Assembly: GCF_016552165.1 (NCBI RefSeq)
Contig: NZ_JACVDA010000018.1
Coordinates: forward strand, 1-34,380
DNA from: Parvimonas parva
GTDB lineage: Bacteria > Bacillota > Clostridia > Tissierellales > Peptoniphilaceae
Reading direction: 5' to 3'
DNA: 34,380 nt
Below, piece by piece: positions 16,244 to 24,603 of this stretch (positions are counted from its first letter, which is position 1; each line of letters starts with the position of its first letter). Below the pieces are notes generated by a model that was given only the letters and a program-made list of their open reading frames with translations, ran no database searches and had not been told where the DNA came from. Position numbers and translations under genes: made by a program.

Positions 16244-16425
16244 TCTATACAAAAAAGAGCCTTCACCCCTACAACGTAGGGACGACGGCTCGTGGTTCCA
16301 CCCTAATTACTTCTTAATTAGATAAAAGACTCCATAATAGTTTTCAAAAAACGGTATCTTAAATGGAATTACAGCCACGTTCCACTCTCTCTTAAAGCCC
16401 TATTTTCCTACTCGTTACTTCAACG
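16244..16425 (-). promoter_or_regulatory. T-box riboswitch (threonine) upstream of thrS
   Basis: Reading on the minus strand, the leader begins right after the hisS stop. It contains a stem I-like region (GTGGAACGTGGCTG), a specifier segment GATACCG with ACC, a Thr codon, at 16355-16353, and the T-box antiterminator AGGGTGGAACCACGAG (around 16304-16289). It ends in a terminator, GAGCC...GGCTC plus T6 (16291-16251), whose inner stem is CCCTAC/GTAGGG. Uncharged tRNA-Thr should block termination and switch on thrS. Stem I looks short. A promoter could lie within the 3' end of hisS (TTGATT, 17 bp, TTAATA). Confidence 0.9.
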
Positions 16426-16426
16426 T

Positions 16427-17728
16427 CTATATTAACTTTAACAATCCTTCAAAATCAACAGTCTTTTGCTCTCCAGTTTTTAAATTCTTAACTGTGTAAG
16501 TATTTGTATTTTTCTCGTCCTCTCCAACTATGATTATATAAGGAATATTTAACTTGTCTGCATAAGATATTTTTTTCTTCATCTTTGCATCTTCAAAATA
16601 TACTTGTATTATTTTACCACTATTTTTAAATAAATTCAATAGTTTTATGGCATAATCATAACAATTTTCCATCGGAATGATTAAAGCATCAATACTATTT
16701 ACTTTTATTTCCTTAAATAAATTCTTATCAAGTAGTTGGTAGAACAGTCTTGTAAGTCCGATAGAAATACCAACACCGGGTAAAACTTGACTTGTATAAT
16801 TACTTGAAAGATCGTCATATCGACCTCCGGAGCATACACTTCCAAGTTGTCTATAATTTTCTAAAAATGTTTCATAAACAGTTCCTGTATAGTAATCCAG
16901 ACCTCTTGTTATCGTCAAGTTTATTCTTATAAATTCATCAGGAATTCCAAAAAGTTTCATACAAGCATAAACCTCTTTTAACTCCTCAACCCCTTTTACA
17001 AAAAGTTCATTTGAAATTTCTAAAGAATTTAACTTTTCGATAATTTCTTCATTACTTCCGGATATATTTATAAATTCTACAATTTTTTCTAAAACATCAT
17101 CAGAAATACCGATAGCTTTAAGCTCTGAAATAACTTTTTCAAGTCCGATTTTTTCAATCTTATCAATAATTCTTAAAATATCTGTCTTATTCTCAATACC
17201 TAAACTTTCAAAAAAACCATTTATAATTTTTAAATTACTAAAATTAATCGCAAACTTTTCGTTTATAATCTTTGAAAAAATTTCATAAATTATATAAGGA
17301 AGTTCTGCATCATTTTTTATATCAAGTTTTCCATTTCCAATAACATCAATATCACATTGATAAAACTCTTTATATCTTCCCTTTTGATTTCTCTCACCAC
17401 GATAAACCTTAGCTATATGGTATCTTCTAAAAGGAAAATTCAAATCATTAAAATACTGAGCAACATATCTCGCCAAAGGAACAGTCAAATCAAATCTTAA
17501 AGAAATATCCTTACTTTCAGAATCAATCTTAAAAATTTGTTTTGTAGTTTCCCCACCACCCTTAGCCAAAAGAATCTCATTCTTTTCAAAAACAGGCGTA
17601 TCTATCGGTAAAAAACCACGCTTTTTAAAAGTATCCTCAATTATATTTTTAACATTATCAAACAAAATTTGTTCACTAGGCAAAAGTTCCATAGTTCCAA
17701 CAACATTGCTTGGCTTTATAAATCCCAT
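16427..17728 (-). CDS. hisS: histidyl-tRNA synthetase
   Basis: Charges tRNA-His. The 433-aa product is a class II synthetase with motif 2 (RYHIAKVYRGERNQKGRYKE), the HisA-type motifs LTITRGLDYYTGTVYE and GSVCSGGRYDDL, and a C-terminal anticodon-binding domain (about 330-430). The ATG at 17728 is chosen, since GGAGG lies 5 nt before it; an ATG at 17740 is in frame but without a site. The ribosome site overlaps the stop of the upstream gene (TGGAGGTAA), so the genes are coupled. The thrS T-box begins right after the stop. Confidence 0.96.
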   Translation of the reverse strand: MGFIKPSNVVGTMELLPSEQILFDNVKNIIEDTFKKRGFLPIDTPVFEKNEILLAKGGGETTKQIFKIDSESKDISLRFDLTVPLARYVAQYFNDLNFPFRRYHIAKVYRGERNQKGRYKEFYQCDIDVIGNGKLDIKNDAELPYIIYEIFSKIINEKFAINFSNLKIINGFFESLGIENKTDILRIIDKIEKIGLEKVISELKAIGISDDVLEKIVEFINISGSNEEIIEKLNSLEISNELFVKGVEELKEVYACMKLFGIPDEFIRINLTITRGLDYYTGTVYETFLENYRQLGSVCSGGRYDDLSSNYTSQVLPGVGISIGLTRLFYQLLDKNLFKEIKVNSIDALIIPMENCYDYAIKLLNLFKNSGKIIQVYFEDAKMKKKISYADKLNIPYIIIVGEDEKNTNTYTVKNLKTGEQKTVDFEGLLKLI

Positions 17729-17730
17729 AA

Positions 17731-18423
17731 TTACCTCCATAGTGAAATAATCCCACCCAAATCGACAAATTCTTCATCTTTTGGAAAAATTATTTTCACA
17801 TTTTCTTCATCCGCTATGTATTTAATTATATCATAATCTTTGTATTTTGTCACATCACCATAGAACAATAAAGTATCATCAGAAACAAAACCGCAAGTTC
17901 CTCCGATAAATCCATTTTTATATCCATTTAATATAATTCCGTCTGTTGTAACAAATTCCACATTTATTTTTTCATTTTTTAAAGTCTTATAAATTCCCTC
18001 ATCACTTGTTATGATATGATTTTTAAAACAAATCATACTACAATTTGCATATCCCTGATTTACTTTTATATATTTTCTATTCAAACTCAGCTTTTCAAAA
18101 ATTTCATTTGTTGTAAATTTTTCATTATGAAAAAAGTACTTATCATTCTTTGAGATATTTAAAACAATTTCACTATTTTTAAAACCTGAAACGCAAATTC
18201 TTTTTAACCTAAACTCTTTTAAAAATTCACTATAATATTCAAAAACAGAATCTTCAATATAAATTTCATCATCAATTTTTAAAACGCTAATATCGATATG
18301 GTCATTATAATTTTTATTAAATTTTTCATTATCTACACTTTTTATATATTCAATATTTTTTGAATTTAAAAGTTCAAAAAAACTTTCACTAGCTTTATTA
18401 CTAACTAAAACTTTTTGTAACAT
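17731..18423 (-). CDS. DUF6873-like (GME-fold) protein upstream of hisS
   Basis: A 230-aa cytosolic protein with no signal peptide. The region VNQGYANCSMICFKNHIITS (about 120-139), then GFIGGTCGFVSDDTLLFYGD and the C-terminal DLGGIISLW, are the recognisable conserved parts. They recall DUF6873 proteins, which are predicted to share the fold of guanidino-modifying enzymes. The reaction is unknown. The stop codon carries the hisS ribosome site, so it sits at the head of a hisS operon. The tandem promoter-hairpin repeat array feeds it. Family call from memory. Confidence 0.6.
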   Translation of the reverse strand: MLQKVLVSNKASESFFELLNSKNIEYIKSVDNEKFNKNYNDHIDISVLKIDDEIYIEDSVFEYYSEFLKEFRLKRICVSGFKNSEIVLNISKNDKYFFHNEKFTTNEIFEKLSLNRKYIKVNQGYANCSMICFKNHIITSDEGIYKTLKNEKINVEFVTTDGIILNGYKNGFIGGTCGFVSDDTLLFYGDVTKYKDYDIIKYIADEENVKIIFPKDEEFVDLGGIISLWR

Positions 18424-18502
18424 ATTAATCTCCTAAATGATTAAATTTTATGTAATTGGGTATAATTAATCTTAGTAATTATGACTTAACTTTTTTAAGT
18501 TA

Positions 18503-18700
18503 TGTATATTATATCATATTTCCATTTTAATAAATTTAAAAAGGTAAATATGATGAAATAAATATTCTTTTACACAAGAATTGTAAATTCATATTTATTA
18601 TATCATATTTCCAATTTAGATAATCTTTAAATGGTAAATATGATGAAATAAATACACTTTTATACAATAACCATAAAACTGTATTTATTATATAACATTT
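18503..18700 (-). repeat. tandem ~90-bp promoter-hairpin repeats between the DUF6873-like gene and mscL
   Basis: On the minus strand ATGATATAAT boxes end at 18508 and 18597, and a degenerate third copy at 18687 (period 89-90). Each unit has the layout seen upstream of hpf: extended -10, arm TAATAAATA, variable loop, arm TATTTATT, then TTTCATCATAT. All -10 boxes point toward the DUF6873-like gene. The gene-proximal copy ends in a TAACTT/AAGTTA hairpin and reads TATAATATACATAAC, paralleling the hpf-proximal copy. Confidence 0.8.
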
Positions 18701-18716
18701 ATTTAGGAGGATGTTT

Positions 18717-19127
18717 ATGTTAAAAGAATTTAAAGAATTTGCCTTAAAAGGTAATGTAATGGACTTGGCAGTTGGGGTAATTATAGGTGGAGCATTCGGA
18801 AAAATCGTTACTTCTTTAGTAAATGACATTTTAATGCCTTTACTTTCAATTTTAACAGGTGGTATTAATTTTTCAGACCTAAAAATTGTATTAAAAGCTG
18901 GAGATAAGTCTAAAGAAATTGCAGAAGTTGCTTTTAAATATGGAGCATTTATTCAAAATGTTATTGATTTTCTAATAATTGCATTTTGTATCTTTATGAT
19001 GGTAAAAGCTATGAATAAATTATCAAGAAAGAAAGAAGAAGTAGTTGAAGAAACACCAAAAGCTCCAACTCAAGAAGAAATCTTAACAGACATTAAGAAT
19101 ATCTTAGCAGAAATAAAAGAAAAATAA
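18717..19127 (+). CDS. mscL: large-conductance mechanosensitive channel
   Basis: Emergency osmotic release valve in the cytoplasmic membrane; pentamer in the family. The 136-aa product has the amphipathic N-terminal helix ([20 protein letters not shown]), TM1 with the conserved [12 protein letters not shown] glycine pattern (about 22-33), a periplasmic loop, TM2 (about 82-100) and a cytoplasmic C-terminal helix ending [15 protein letters not shown]. The length is normal. The ATG at 18717 is 6 nt past AGGAGG; the in-frame ATG at 18711 would touch the site. No clear own promoter is seen on the + strand. Confidence 0.96.
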   Translation: MLKEFKEFALKGNVMDLAVGVIIGGAFGKIVTSLVNDILMPLLSILTGGINFSDLKIVLKAGDKSKEIAEVAFKYGAFIQNVIDFLIIAFCIFMMVKAMNKLSRKKEEVVEETPKAPTQEEILTDIKNILAEIKEK

Positions 19128-19150
19128 TCAAAGAAAATTAAGAAAAAAAC

Positions 19151-19183
19151 AAAAGCTACGAAAAAAATCGTAGCTTTTTTGTT
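19151..19183. terminator. bidirectional terminator between mscL and the GspF gene
   Basis: Eleven-bp stem AAAAGCTACGA / TCGTAGCTTTT (19151-19178) with T runs on both strands, between convergent genes. Confidence 0.92.
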
Positions 19184-19185
19184 AT

Positions 19186-20274
19186 CTATTCTATACTTAT
19201 TCCATTCGACAAGTCGAAAATCGGTATTGCTATTGAAAAGACGATAAATGCAACAAAGAGTGAAATTAAAATTATTATAATAGGTTGTAAGTATTGTAAT
19301 ATTTTATCAACTGAATAATTTATTTTTTGGTCGTAATACTCCGTCGCACTTTCAAGTATTTCAACTAAGTTTTCACTATTTTCTCCTATTGCAAGCATAT
19401 TTATAAATGCAAGGTTGAAAATCAAATCGTCTTCCAAAGAATTTGAAATTAGCTTTCCGCTTTTTATTTTTAAAATAGCAACTTCCAGATGTTCACTAAT
19501 AAAAATGTTTCTTGTAGAATTTTTTACAATTTCCAAAGCCTCAACTATACTTATATTTCCATTTAACAAAATCGTAAGATTTTTTGCAACTATTGAAGTG
19601 ATGTAATTTTGGTAATGCACCTTTATATAAGGAATTTTAAAAAGCATTTTTCCAAAGAATTTTCTAACTGCATATTTCTTTGAAATAAATTTTATAAAAA
19701 TAACAAAAATTAAAATTCCTAAAATTATATATAAATAATTTTGCTTTACAAAATTTGTACTTTTTACTAAAAATTTTGTAACTTTAGGAAGTTCTACATT
19801 ACTATCTTCAAAAATCTCTAAAAACATTGGTATTACATTGTTTAAAAGAAAAACTAAAACCACAAATGTAACAAAAAGTAATATAATAGGGTAAGTCATT
19901 ATACTTATAAGTTTTTGTTTCAGTTTGTATTTCTTTTCGTAATACAATGATAAATACAAGAAAACTTCCGATAATTTTTCTGAACTCTCCCCAGATTTTA
20001 TTAAAGATAAAAATAAATTGTCAAATTTTTTCGTTTCCGAAAAAGATTGATATAAGTCAAATCCTTTTAATAAGTTTTCATAAACTTCTGCAAAAATTTT
20101 CTTTAAAGTCTTATTTGGAGAAGTTTTTGAAAGTAAATTTATCGTTTCAGCAGTATTAATATTTGATTTTAAAAGAAGTCCCGCCTCTTTTAGAGAAATA
20201 CTTAAATCGAGTAAATTAAGTTTATTTCCAATTTCCATATTTAAAATATTAAAAAACTTTTCTTTAAAACTCAT
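19186..20274 (-). CDS. type II secretion / type IV pilus platform protein (GspF/PilC/ComGB-like)
   Basis: The inner-membrane platform of a type IV filament machine. The 362-aa protein has two GspF domains (about 25-145 and 220-345), each followed by membrane spans; family signatures are LIKSGESSEKLSEVFLYL and LAIGENSENLVEILE. ATG at 20274 is chosen because AGGAGA lies 8 nt before it. The start overlaps the end of the GspE gene by 11 bp. No pilin, prepilin peptidase or ComGC-like gene lies beside it; mscL converges downstream, so the filament genes must lie elsewhere or be missing. Confidence 0.9.
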   Translation of the reverse strand: MSFKEKFFNILNMEIGNKLNLLDLSISLKEAGLLLKSNINTAETINLLSKTSPNKTLKKIFAEVYENLLKGFDLYQSFSETKKFDNLFLSLIKSGESSEKLSEVFLYLSLYYEKKYKLKQKLISIMTYPIILLFVTFVVLVFLLNNVIPMFLEIFEDSNVELPKVTKFLVKSTNFVKQNYLYIILGILIFVIFIKFISKKYAVRKFFGKMLFKIPYIKVHYQNYITSIVAKNLTILLNGNISIVEALEIVKNSTRNIFISEHLEVAILKIKSGKLISNSLEDDLIFNLAFINMLAIGENSENLVEILESATEYYDQKINYSVDKILQYLQPIIIILISLFVAFIVFSIAIPIFDLSNGISIE

Positions 20275-21466
20275 TTTCAAACTCTCCTAATGAAAACAAA
20301 ATTTTATTAACCTCTTCAAAACTTGTTATCCCGTCAGCAATTTTTCTAAGTCCGTTTTTATACAAACTTTCATTTCCATTTTTTCTAAAGTATTCATAAA
20401 GTCTAACACTGTTACAATTTTCATTTATGATTTCTTTTATTTCATCATCTAAAATTAAATGCTCTAAAATCAAAGTTCTTCCAATATATCCACTATTACA
20501 ATCTTCACAGCCACATTTATCGTAAATATATTTCGGAATTTCAAGACCGTTTTTCTTAAAATTCTCCTTTTCAAATTCAGTTAAAGCTCTTTTAACTTTA
20601 CATTTTGGACAGAGTTTCCTAACAAGTCTTTGCGATAAAATAGCAATTACTCCGGAAGAAATTACATAATTTTCTATTCCCAAATTCAAAAGTCTAATTA
20701 TCGCTGAAACCGTATCTGCTGTATGTAAAGTTGTAAAAATGAGATGCCCCGTTATCCCTGCTCTAAGAGCAATATTTGCAGTTTCTCTATCTCTCATTTC
20801 TCCAACCAAACCAACTTCAAAATCTTGTCTTAACATAGCTCTAAGTCCGGTTGCAAAGTCAAGTCCCAATGCTTGATTTATATTTATTTGATTTATTCCA
20901 CTAATTCTAACTTCAACCGGGTCTTCTAAAGTAATTATGTTGATACTTTCTTTTTGTAATTTTTTTACAAATGAGTAGAGTGTTGAAGATTTACCGCTTC
21001 CCGTTGGCCCACTTATGATTAAAACACCGTTTGGACTTTTTATAATATTTTCTATTAGATATTTTTCTTCTTCATAAAGTCCTAAATTGTCAATGTCAAT
21101 TTTAAAATTTCCGGAATTTAAAATTCTCATTACAATTTTTTCACCCAAAATTACAGGAACAGATGCAACTCTAATGTCAACTGAATTTTCATTAAAATTA
21201 AAATCTAATCTTCCGTCTTGTGGCATTCTCTTAATTGTAATATCCATTTTTGAGATGATTTTTATACGAGAAATTATAATAGGAGCATTAAAACTGCTAA
21301 CTTTATAGATATCAATAAGTTCTCCGTCAATTCTATATCTTATATAAAAAGCATCTTCTCTTGGCTCAAAATGTATATCTGATGCATTGTTTTCTATCGC
21401 AACAGATATTACTGTATTAACAAAATCTTCGACATTCTCAACTTTATCAACAAAAATTTTTTTCAT
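20264..21466 (-). CDS. type II/IV secretion ATPase (GspE/PilB/ComGA-like)
   Basis: A 400-aa hexameric ATPase that powers pilus or pseudopilus assembly. N-terminal N2-type domain (ASDIHFEPREDAFYIRYRID; about 34-53), then the RecA-like core with Walker A GPTGSGKSST (about 152), Asp box, Walker B region LVGEMRDRETANIALRAGITG and a zinc-binding set of four cysteines near 286-315 (CPKC ... CGCEDC). It lacks the long N1 domain, so it is close to ComGA length. An AGAGGAAAG site precedes the ATG, 9 bp after the HAD gene, which puts it in one operon with HAD and GspF. Confidence 0.92.
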   Translation of the reverse strand: MKKIFVDKVENVEDFVNTVISVAIENNASDIHFEPREDAFYIRYRIDGELIDIYKVSSFNAPIIISRIKIISKMDITIKRMPQDGRLDFNFNENSVDIRVASVPVILGEKIVMRILNSGNFKIDIDNLGLYEEEKYLIENIIKSPNGVLIISGPTGSGKSSTLYSFVKKLQKESINIITLEDPVEVRISGINQININQALGLDFATGLRAMLRQDFEVGLVGEMRDRETANIALRAGITGHLIFTTLHTADTVSAIIRLLNLGIENYVISSGVIAILSQRLVRKLCPKCKVKRALTEFEKENFKKNGLEIPKYIYDKCGCEDCNSGYIGRTLILEHLILDDEIKEIINENCNSVRLYEYFRKNGNESLYKNGLRKIADGITSFEEVNKILFSLGEFENEF

Positions 21467-21475
21467 AACTTTCCT

Positions 21476-22282
21476 CTAAATAAACTTTCTTATAGACTTT
21501 GCAACTCCATCATTTTTATTCGTATCAGTTATATAATCAACATTTTTCTTTACATTTTCCATAGCATTACTCATTGCAATAGAAAGTCCTGAAATGTTTA
21601 ACATAGGAATGTCATTTTCTCCATCTCCAATTGCGATAGTTTCAGACAATTCTATATCATTAAGCCTACAAATTTCCCTTAAACAAGAACCTTTGTCTGT
21701 ATCTTTTGCCATTAATTCAAAAAAGAAAGGCAATGAAAAAGCTAAAGTATATTCACTTTTTATCGTATCAGAAAACTTTTCTTCTAAAATTTTCAAAACA
21801 TCATATTCTTGACAAATTCCAATTTTCAAGACCTTTTCTTCTAAATTATTTTCTAAAATATATTCCTTAACACTCTTAACCCTAATTATTTTAGGATTTA
21901 TAAATTTAGAAATAATCTCAACATATTCATCATTTGAATCATTTGTAAAAATTAAATTTTCCAAAAAAACTATTGGTGTCAAATCATTCTTTTCAATAGT
22001 ATCTAAAATATCAAAAAGATATTCTTTATTTAAACTCTTTACAAATTTTGGAACTTTGCTGTAAGTTGTAGAAATTAAACTACCATTTAAAGCTCCATAA
22101 TAAGTATCTATTTTTAACTCCTCTAAGGTTTGTTTTATTGTAAATTCCTCTCTACCTGAAATAAATGCAATCTTTACACCTTTTTCCATAGCGTAAAATA
22201 AGGCATCTTTAACAACATCTGAGATTTTATGCTCCTCATTAAAAGTTGTTCCGTCCATATCAAGTGCTATTAATTTATACAT
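21476..22282 (-). CDS. Cof-type HAD-IIB family hydrolase
   Basis: A 268-aa haloacid-dehalogenase-type phosphatase. Motif I DMDGTTF (Asp8 nucleophile, Asp10) is followed by SGR, then a long type IIB cap domain, and the final GDGENDIPML acidic motif near 220. Such proteins dephosphorylate sugar phosphates or related metabolites; the substrate cannot be told from sequence. It has an AGGAG site, follows the glmS terminator and sits 9 bp before the GspE gene. It is likely the first gene of that operon. Confidence 0.92.
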   Translation of the reverse strand: MYKLIALDMDGTTFNEEHKISDVVKDALFYAMEKGVKIAFISGREEFTIKQTLEELKIDTYYGALNGSLISTTYSKVPKFVKSLNKEYLFDILDTIEKNDLTPIVFLENLIFTNDSNDEYVEIISKFINPKIIRVKSVKEYILENNLEEKVLKIGICQEYDVLKILEEKFSDTIKSEYTLAFSLPFFFELMAKDTDKGSCLREICRLNDIELSETIAIGDGENDIPMLNISGLSIAMSNAMENVKKNVDYITDTNKNDGVAKSIRKFI

Positions 22283-22303
22283 AATTTTCTCCTAACTTTT
22301 ATC

Positions 22304-22326
22304 AAAAAAGGGACTTCAAAGTCCCC
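22304..22326 (-). terminator. glmS terminator
   Basis: GGGACTT / AAGTCCC (22310-22325) followed on the minus strand by T6, just after the glmS stop. Confidence 0.9.
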
Positions 22327-22334
22327 CTCTAATT

Positions 22335-24161
22335 CTATTCAACCGTAACAGATTTCGCTAAATTTCTTGGCTTATCAACATCATTTCCCTTTGCTAAGGA
22401 TACATAATAAGCAATAAGTTGACTTGCAACAACTGAAATTATAGGCATTAAAATTTCTATTGTACCAGGAATTAATATTTTTTCATCAGAAACGTCAAGA
22501 TTGTTATCCAAGTGAGTTATTTCAACAACATGCGCTCCTCTTGCTTTAACTTCTTTTACATTTGAAATAATTTTTTCATATAATCTCTCTTGAGTTGCAA
22601 CCACAAAAACAGGAGTTCCTTCTTCAATCAAAGCGATAGTTCCATGTTTTAACTCGCCGGCTGCAAAGCTTTCAGTATAGATATATGAAATTTCTTTTAA
22701 TTTCAATGCACTTTCCATAGCAGTATAATAATCAAGACCTCTTCCTAAGTAGAAACAAGTATTCTTGTCTTTTAATTCTAATGCAATTTTTTTATAAATT
22801 TCTGTATCTTTCAATAAAGTTTCTATTTTGCTTGGCAATTGCTTTAAATTTGAAATTACATTTTTATATTCATCTAAAGAAATTGTTCCTAAAATTCTAG
22901 CAAATTTTAAAGCAATCATATAAAGAGCAGTAACTTGTGTTGTATAACCCTTTGTACTTGCAACTGCTATTTCAGGTCCTGCCCAAGTGTAAAACACATT
23001 GTCTGACTCTCTGGCTATTGATGAGCCGACAACATTTGTAACACTTAAAATAGTTGCTCCTTTCTTTTTAGCCTCTCTAAGTCCTGCAAGTGTATCAGCA
23101 GTTTCTCCTGATTGACTGATGATTATAACCAAAGTTTTATCATCTACCATTCTGTCTGAATATCTAAATTCAGATGCAATATCGACAATTACAGGAAATC
23201 TTAAGGCTTTTTCCAAAATTTCCTTACTAACAAGCCCTGAATGATATGCTGTACCACAAGCCACAATATAACATTTATTAAATTTGCTTAAATTTTCATT
23301 TAATAAACTTTCCATTCCGTCTAAAACTAACTCATCATTTTCATCTAATCTTCTAAGGAAAGTTTCTTCAATAACTTTTGGTTGTTCATAAATTTCCTTT
23401 AACATAAAATGGTCATAGCCACCTTTTGTAGCTGTCTCAACAGACCAATCAACATGTTTAACTTCTCTAGTAACAACATTGTTATCTTCATCATAAATAG
23501 TATATTTTCCATCTTTAAAATGAATTAAATCTCCATTTTCAAGATAAATAATATCTCTTGTATATTTCAAAACTGCAATAACATCTGACGCAATGAAAAA
23601 CTCTCCATCGCCAATGCCAACGATTAAAGGACTTTCTTTTCTAGTTCCAATAAGCTCTTTAGTATCTTGTTTTAAAATCCCAAAAGCATAACTTCCATTT
23701 ACCTTTGCTCTCATTTTAAAAACTGTACTTAAAAAATCTCCATCATCTAAGTCTTCCAATAATTGAGGAATAACCTCCGTATCAGTTTCTGATTTAAAAA
23801 CAAAATTTTTAGCTAAAAGTTCTTCTTTTAAATGTAAATAATTTTCGATTATTCCATTATGAACTACTGCAAATTTTGAATTCATACTTAAATGTGGATG
23901 TGAGTTTTCATCTGACGGAACTCCATGAGTTGCCCATCTTGTATGCCCTACACCAATATTTGAAATTTTATTTTTATATTCATTTTCTAATTTTTCTCTT
24001 AAATTGCTGATTCTTCCAACAGCTTTAACAACATCTATTTTATTATCTTCTAAAAATGCGATTCCAGATGAATCGTATCCTCTATATTCTAAAGTTTCTA
24101 ATCCATTTAAAATTACATCAATAGCATTTGAACTACCAATGTATCCAACAATACCGCACAT
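22335..24161 (-). CDS. glmS: glutamine--fructose-6-phosphate aminotransferase (isomerizing)
   Basis: Makes glucosamine-6-phosphate, the first committed step to peptidoglycan amino sugars. The 608-aa product has the N-terminal glutaminase with catalytic Cys2 (MCGIVGYIG) and the RGYDSSG and GHTRWATHG blocks, then two SIS sugar-isomerase domains (about 280-420 and 455-600) with SQSGETADTL and the C-terminal KSVTVE. Length is standard. The 126-nt leader is too short and lacks the conserved core for a glmS ribozyme, so control differs from Bacillus. An AGGAGG site precedes the ATG. Confidence 0.97.
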   Translation of the reverse strand: MCGIVGYIGSSNAIDVILNGLETLEYRGYDSSGIAFLEDNKIDVVKAVGRISNLREKLENEYKNKISNIGVGHTRWATHGVPSDENSHPHLSMNSKFAVVHNGIIENYLHLKEELLAKNFVFKSETDTEVIPQLLEDLDDGDFLSTVFKMRAKVNGSYAFGILKQDTKELIGTRKESPLIVGIGDGEFFIASDVIAVLKYTRDIIYLENGDLIHFKDGKYTIYDEDNNVVTREVKHVDWSVETATKGGYDHFMLKEIYEQPKVIEETFLRRLDENDELVLDGMESLLNENLSKFNKCYIVACGTAYHSGLVSKEILEKALRFPVIVDIASEFRYSDRMVDDKTLVIIISQSGETADTLAGLREAKKKGATILSVTNVVGSSIARESDNVFYTWAGPEIAVASTKGYTTQVTALYMIALKFARILGTISLDEYKNVISNLKQLPSKIETLLKDTEIYKKIALELKDKNTCFYLGRGLDYYTAMESALKLKEISYIYTESFAAGELKHGTIALIEEGTPVFVVATQERLYEKIISNVKEVKARGAHVVEITHLDNNLDVSDEKILIPGTIEILMPIISVVASQLIAYYVSLAKGNDVDKPRNLAKSVTVE

Positions 24162-24204
24162 AAAATTTCCTCCTAAAAATAATTTTATCGCTACTTATTC
24201 ACAT

Positions 24205-24233
24205 ATAATATCACATTTTGCAAATTTTTTCAA
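24205..24233 (-). promoter_or_regulatory. glmS promoter
   Basis: TTGAAA (24228-24233), 17-bp spacer, TATTAT (24205-24210) on the minus strand, about 45 bp upstream of the glmS ATG. Confidence 0.75.
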
Positions 24234-24287
24234 GTAGAAAAATTATCACATAGTTCAACACACAATAGTTCAATACAATATAAAATC

Positions 24288-24563
24288 TTATTTAACTATT
24301 GCTATCAAATACTCCAAATCATAAAAAGTAGCTGAAGAAATTTCTACAAAAGAATCTTCAGGAAGTTTTCTAGTAATGTAAATATTAAAATCATCCACTT
24401 CAAAAAAATCAAAAGCATTTGTATTTTTAGGCTTACCAATCAAAACTGACGGTTTTAATTCAGTTGAACAATTTCAGTTACTCCAACCTTTAAGCTCAAC
24501 CATTATCTCCTTTTGATTTTCCTTTAAAAGTTTTTTTGCTTTTTCATTTATAACAACTTTTAT
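24288..24563 (-). CDS. HesB-like (CC/Se-motif) selenoprotein, paralogue 1, apparent AUA start
   Basis: A 91-codon frame interrupted by TGA at codon 30 (24476-24474), read as selenocysteine. The product aligns end to end with the second gene: IKVVINEKAKKLL, then LKGWSN-Sec-NCST, then a similar beta-rich tail ending in LEYLIAIVK. Here the upstream Cys is Trp, and a Cys stands two residues after Sec. A 6-bp stem (AACTGA/TCAGTT) 11 nt after TGA is a possible SECIS. The aligned start codon is ATA, 8 nt past AGGAG; the in-frame GTG at 24572 overlaps that AGGAG, and ATT lies between. No promoter is seen: the gene lies just past the terminator of the paralogue, so it depends on readthrough. It could be a degenerating copy. 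Confidence 0.65.
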
Positions 24564-24583
24564 ATTAATCACTCCTAACAAAA

Positions 24584-24603
24584 AAGACTGTATAAACAGC
24601 CTT
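24584..24603 (-). terminator. terminator between the two selenoprotein genes
   Basis: Stem AAGGCTG / CAGTCTT with a 6-nt loop and T6 on the minus strand, starting directly after the stop of the upstream paralogue and ending a few nt before the AGGAG site of the downstream one. Confidence 0.75.

Noticed and set aside
24162-24287. glmS ribozyme upstream of glmS
   Set aside because: The leader before the ATG is too short and lacks the conserved ribozyme core. A simple promoter is found instead.
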